Assembly (NCBI GenBank): GCA_013698195.1
Contig: JACCVK010000276.1
Location: 1-7,132 of the forward strand
DNA: 7,132 bases
Direction: 5' to 3'
DNA from: Actinomycetota bacterium
GTDB taxonomy: Bacteria; Actinomycetota; Thermoleophilia; Gaiellales; Gaiellaceae
In this document: one piece after another, positions 6,414 through 7,132 of the stretch
How positions within the stretch are numbered: position 1 is the stretch's first letter
How the letters are laid out: every line of letters starts with the position of its first letter
Position numbers and translations under genes: made by a program
The notes under the pieces: generated by a model
The model's input: only the letters and a program-made list of their open reading frames with translations
What the model was told of the DNA's origin: nothing
Databases searched by the model: none

Positions 6414-6799
6414 CGGACGCTCAGGTCACCGACGGCGCGCTCCTGGCTGCGGCGGACGCGATCGCCGCATGCGCCTACGCGCCGTACTCGTCGTTCGACG
6501 TGGGCTGTGCCCTACTCACTCGAGACGGGAAGGTCGTCGAGGGCGTGAACGTCGAGAACGCGGCGTACCCGCTCGGGATCTGCGCGGAGCGGGCAGCGTT
6601 CAGCCGTGCAATCGCAATGGGATATCGGCCCGGCGACTTCGTCGCGGTGGCCATTACCGCGTCGCCGTGCGGAGGTTGCAGGCAGTGGCTCCTGGAGATG
6701 GGAGTCGAGCGCGTGGTGTTCCGGAACGACGAGAACGTGGTCACGATGAGGCCGGACGAGCTTCTGCCCGAGTCGTTCACCGCGGCCGACCTCCGGTGA
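6410..6799 (+). CDS. cdd: Cytidine deaminase
   Basis: Zinc enzyme that deaminates cytidine and deoxycytidine to uridine and deoxyuridine in pyrimidine salvage. The 129-residue product is the small homotetrameric type. It shows substrate-binding NVEN (47-50), the catalytic CAE (58-60, with Glu60 as proton shuttle) and the second zinc motif PCGGCRQ (86-92). N-terminal APYSSFDVGCALLT is the conserved pocket segment. The strand leading into PCGGC is a few residues shorter than usual (VAVAITASPCGG, lacking the short loop usually seen before SPCG). The start ATG 6410 overlaps the fusion gene's stop as ATGA, so translation is coupled. Zinc ligands and glutamate are all present, so it is probably active. 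Confidence 0.95.
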   Translation: MTDAQVTDGALLAAADAIAACAYAPYSSFDVGCALLTRDGKVVEGVNVENAAYPLGICAERAAFSRAIAMGYRPGDFVAVAITASPCGGCRQWLLEMGVERVVFRNDENVVTMRPDELLPESFTAADLR

Positions 6800-6911
6800 G
6801 CCTGTTGAGCGATCGTCACGCTTTCGGCACGAAGCCGTATCCCATGCGCGTGCATTTCCTCGTTACGATCGCAGTGGGTGGTGGGCCGGGGTGCCCCTAC
6901 GAGAAGGTGTC
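6800..6911 (+). other. Gap before era with a weak -10 candidate and a 23-codon ORF
   Basis: This 112-base interval is the longest gene-free stretch in the window. TACGAT at 6864-6869 fits the TAnnnT pattern and could start an era transcript with a leader of about 36 bases; no -35 box is visible. A 23-codon frame starts at ATG 6844 (MRVHFLVTIAVGG...) and its TGA overlaps the GTG of era as GTGA. It has no clear ribosome site and the proposed -10 lies inside it, so both cannot be used by the same transcript. AGAAGG at 6902-6907 is the likely ribosome site of era. I see no terminator hairpin with a U tract. Confidence 0.2.
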
Positions 6912-7132
6912 GTGAGATCGGGCATCGTCGCAGTCGCCGGTCGCCCGAACGTCGGCAAATCGACCCTCGTGAACGCGCTTACCGGTGAGAAGGTCGCGAT
7001 CACCTCGAAGGTGCCGAACACGACGCGCAGGCGCATCTTCGGGATCGCCCACGGGCAGGACTGGCAGCTCGTCCTGGTCGACCTGCCGGGCTTCCAGCGG
7101 CTGATGGACACGCTCACCGCGCGGCTGCAGCG
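6912..7132 (+). CDS. era: GTPase Era, 3' end cut off
   Basis: Ribosome-assembly GTPase that binds the 3' end of 16S rRNA during 30S maturation. The 73 visible residues cover the start of the GTPase domain: G1/P-loop GRPNVGKS (10-17), the switch-I segment KVPNTTRRRIFGI with its TTR (G2), and G3 DLPG (57-60). The G4 and G5 motifs and the C-terminal KH domain lie beyond the window. Two usual residues differ: Asn for Gln in PQTTR, and Leu for Thr in DTPG; both look like lineage variants rather than damage. GTG 6912 is chosen because RSGIVAVAGRPNVGKS is the standard beginning and AGAAGG lies four bases upstream. The neighbourhood (ybeY, cdd) supports Era over Der or another Obg-like GTPase. recO often follows but cannot be seen. 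Confidence 0.95.
   Translation, partial: MRSGIVAVAGRPNVGKSTLVNALTGEKVAITSKVPNTTRRRIFGIAHGQDWQLVLVDLPGFQRLMDTLTARLQ

Noticed and set aside
1..7132. Search for repeats, CRISPR arrays, tRNA genes, insertion sequences, attachment sites or a novel defence system
   Set aside because: No repeated unit, terminal inverted repeat, cloverleaf pattern, transposase or integrase was seen. The window is almost fully occupied by conserved housekeeping genes on one strand.

Overview
The window is very GC-rich, and every supported gene lies on the + strand. It holds a conserved bacterial chaperone / translation / ribosome-assembly cluster. The gene order is dnaJ (5' end cut off) - prmA - mtaB - HIT hydrolase - yqeY - DUF5655-like protein - phoH - ybeY - dgkA/PAP2 fusion - cdd - era (3' end cut off). 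This resembles the hrcA/dnaK...era/recO neighbourhood of Firmicutes and Actinobacteria. The high GC, GTG and TTG starts, a possible leaderless gene and the DLPG form of the Era G3 motif suggest a deep-branching actinobacterium, perhaps Thermoleophilia (Gaiellales/Solirubrobacterales). That placement is an inference from gene content and style, not from a search.

Layout. Positions 1-1906 encode a type I DnaJ and the ribosomal protein L11 methyltransferase PrmA; prmA has no ordinary start codon near its conserved N terminus. Positions 1920-3465 encode MtaB (tRNA methylthiotransferase) and, overlapping it by 17 bases, a HIT-family hydrolase with a TTG start and a perfect AGGAGG site. Positions 3518-4331 encode YqeY and, one base after it, a small DUF5655-like protein. 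A candidate -10 hexamer sits seven bases before the GTG of phoH. From there phoH, ybeY, dgkA/PAP2 and cdd (4351-6799) are packed with gaps or overlaps of 3-4 bases, as expected for a translationally coupled operon. A 112-base gap then precedes era, which runs off the end.

How the genes work together. Most act on protein synthesis and quality control. DnaJ is a co-chaperone and PrmA methylates L11. MtaB modifies the base next to the tRNA anticodon. YqeY resembles a tRNA-amidotransferase domain. YbeY and Era act in 16S rRNA processing and 30S assembly, and PhoH is the ATPase usually encoded beside YbeY. The lipid kinase/phosphatase fusion (membrane lipid recycling) and cytidine deaminase (pyrimidine salvage) are habitual neighbours of this cluster.

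I found no mobile element, CRISPR array, RNA gene, integrase, toxin-antitoxin pair or defence system, and I do not think the window hides a new system. The points worth a second look are the prmA start, a probable leaderless promoter before phoH, and the absence of rsmE and rpsU from their Firmicutes positions. Others are the poorly known DUF5655 gene in the operon and lineage-type changes in YbeY, Era, Cdd and the PAP2 active site.
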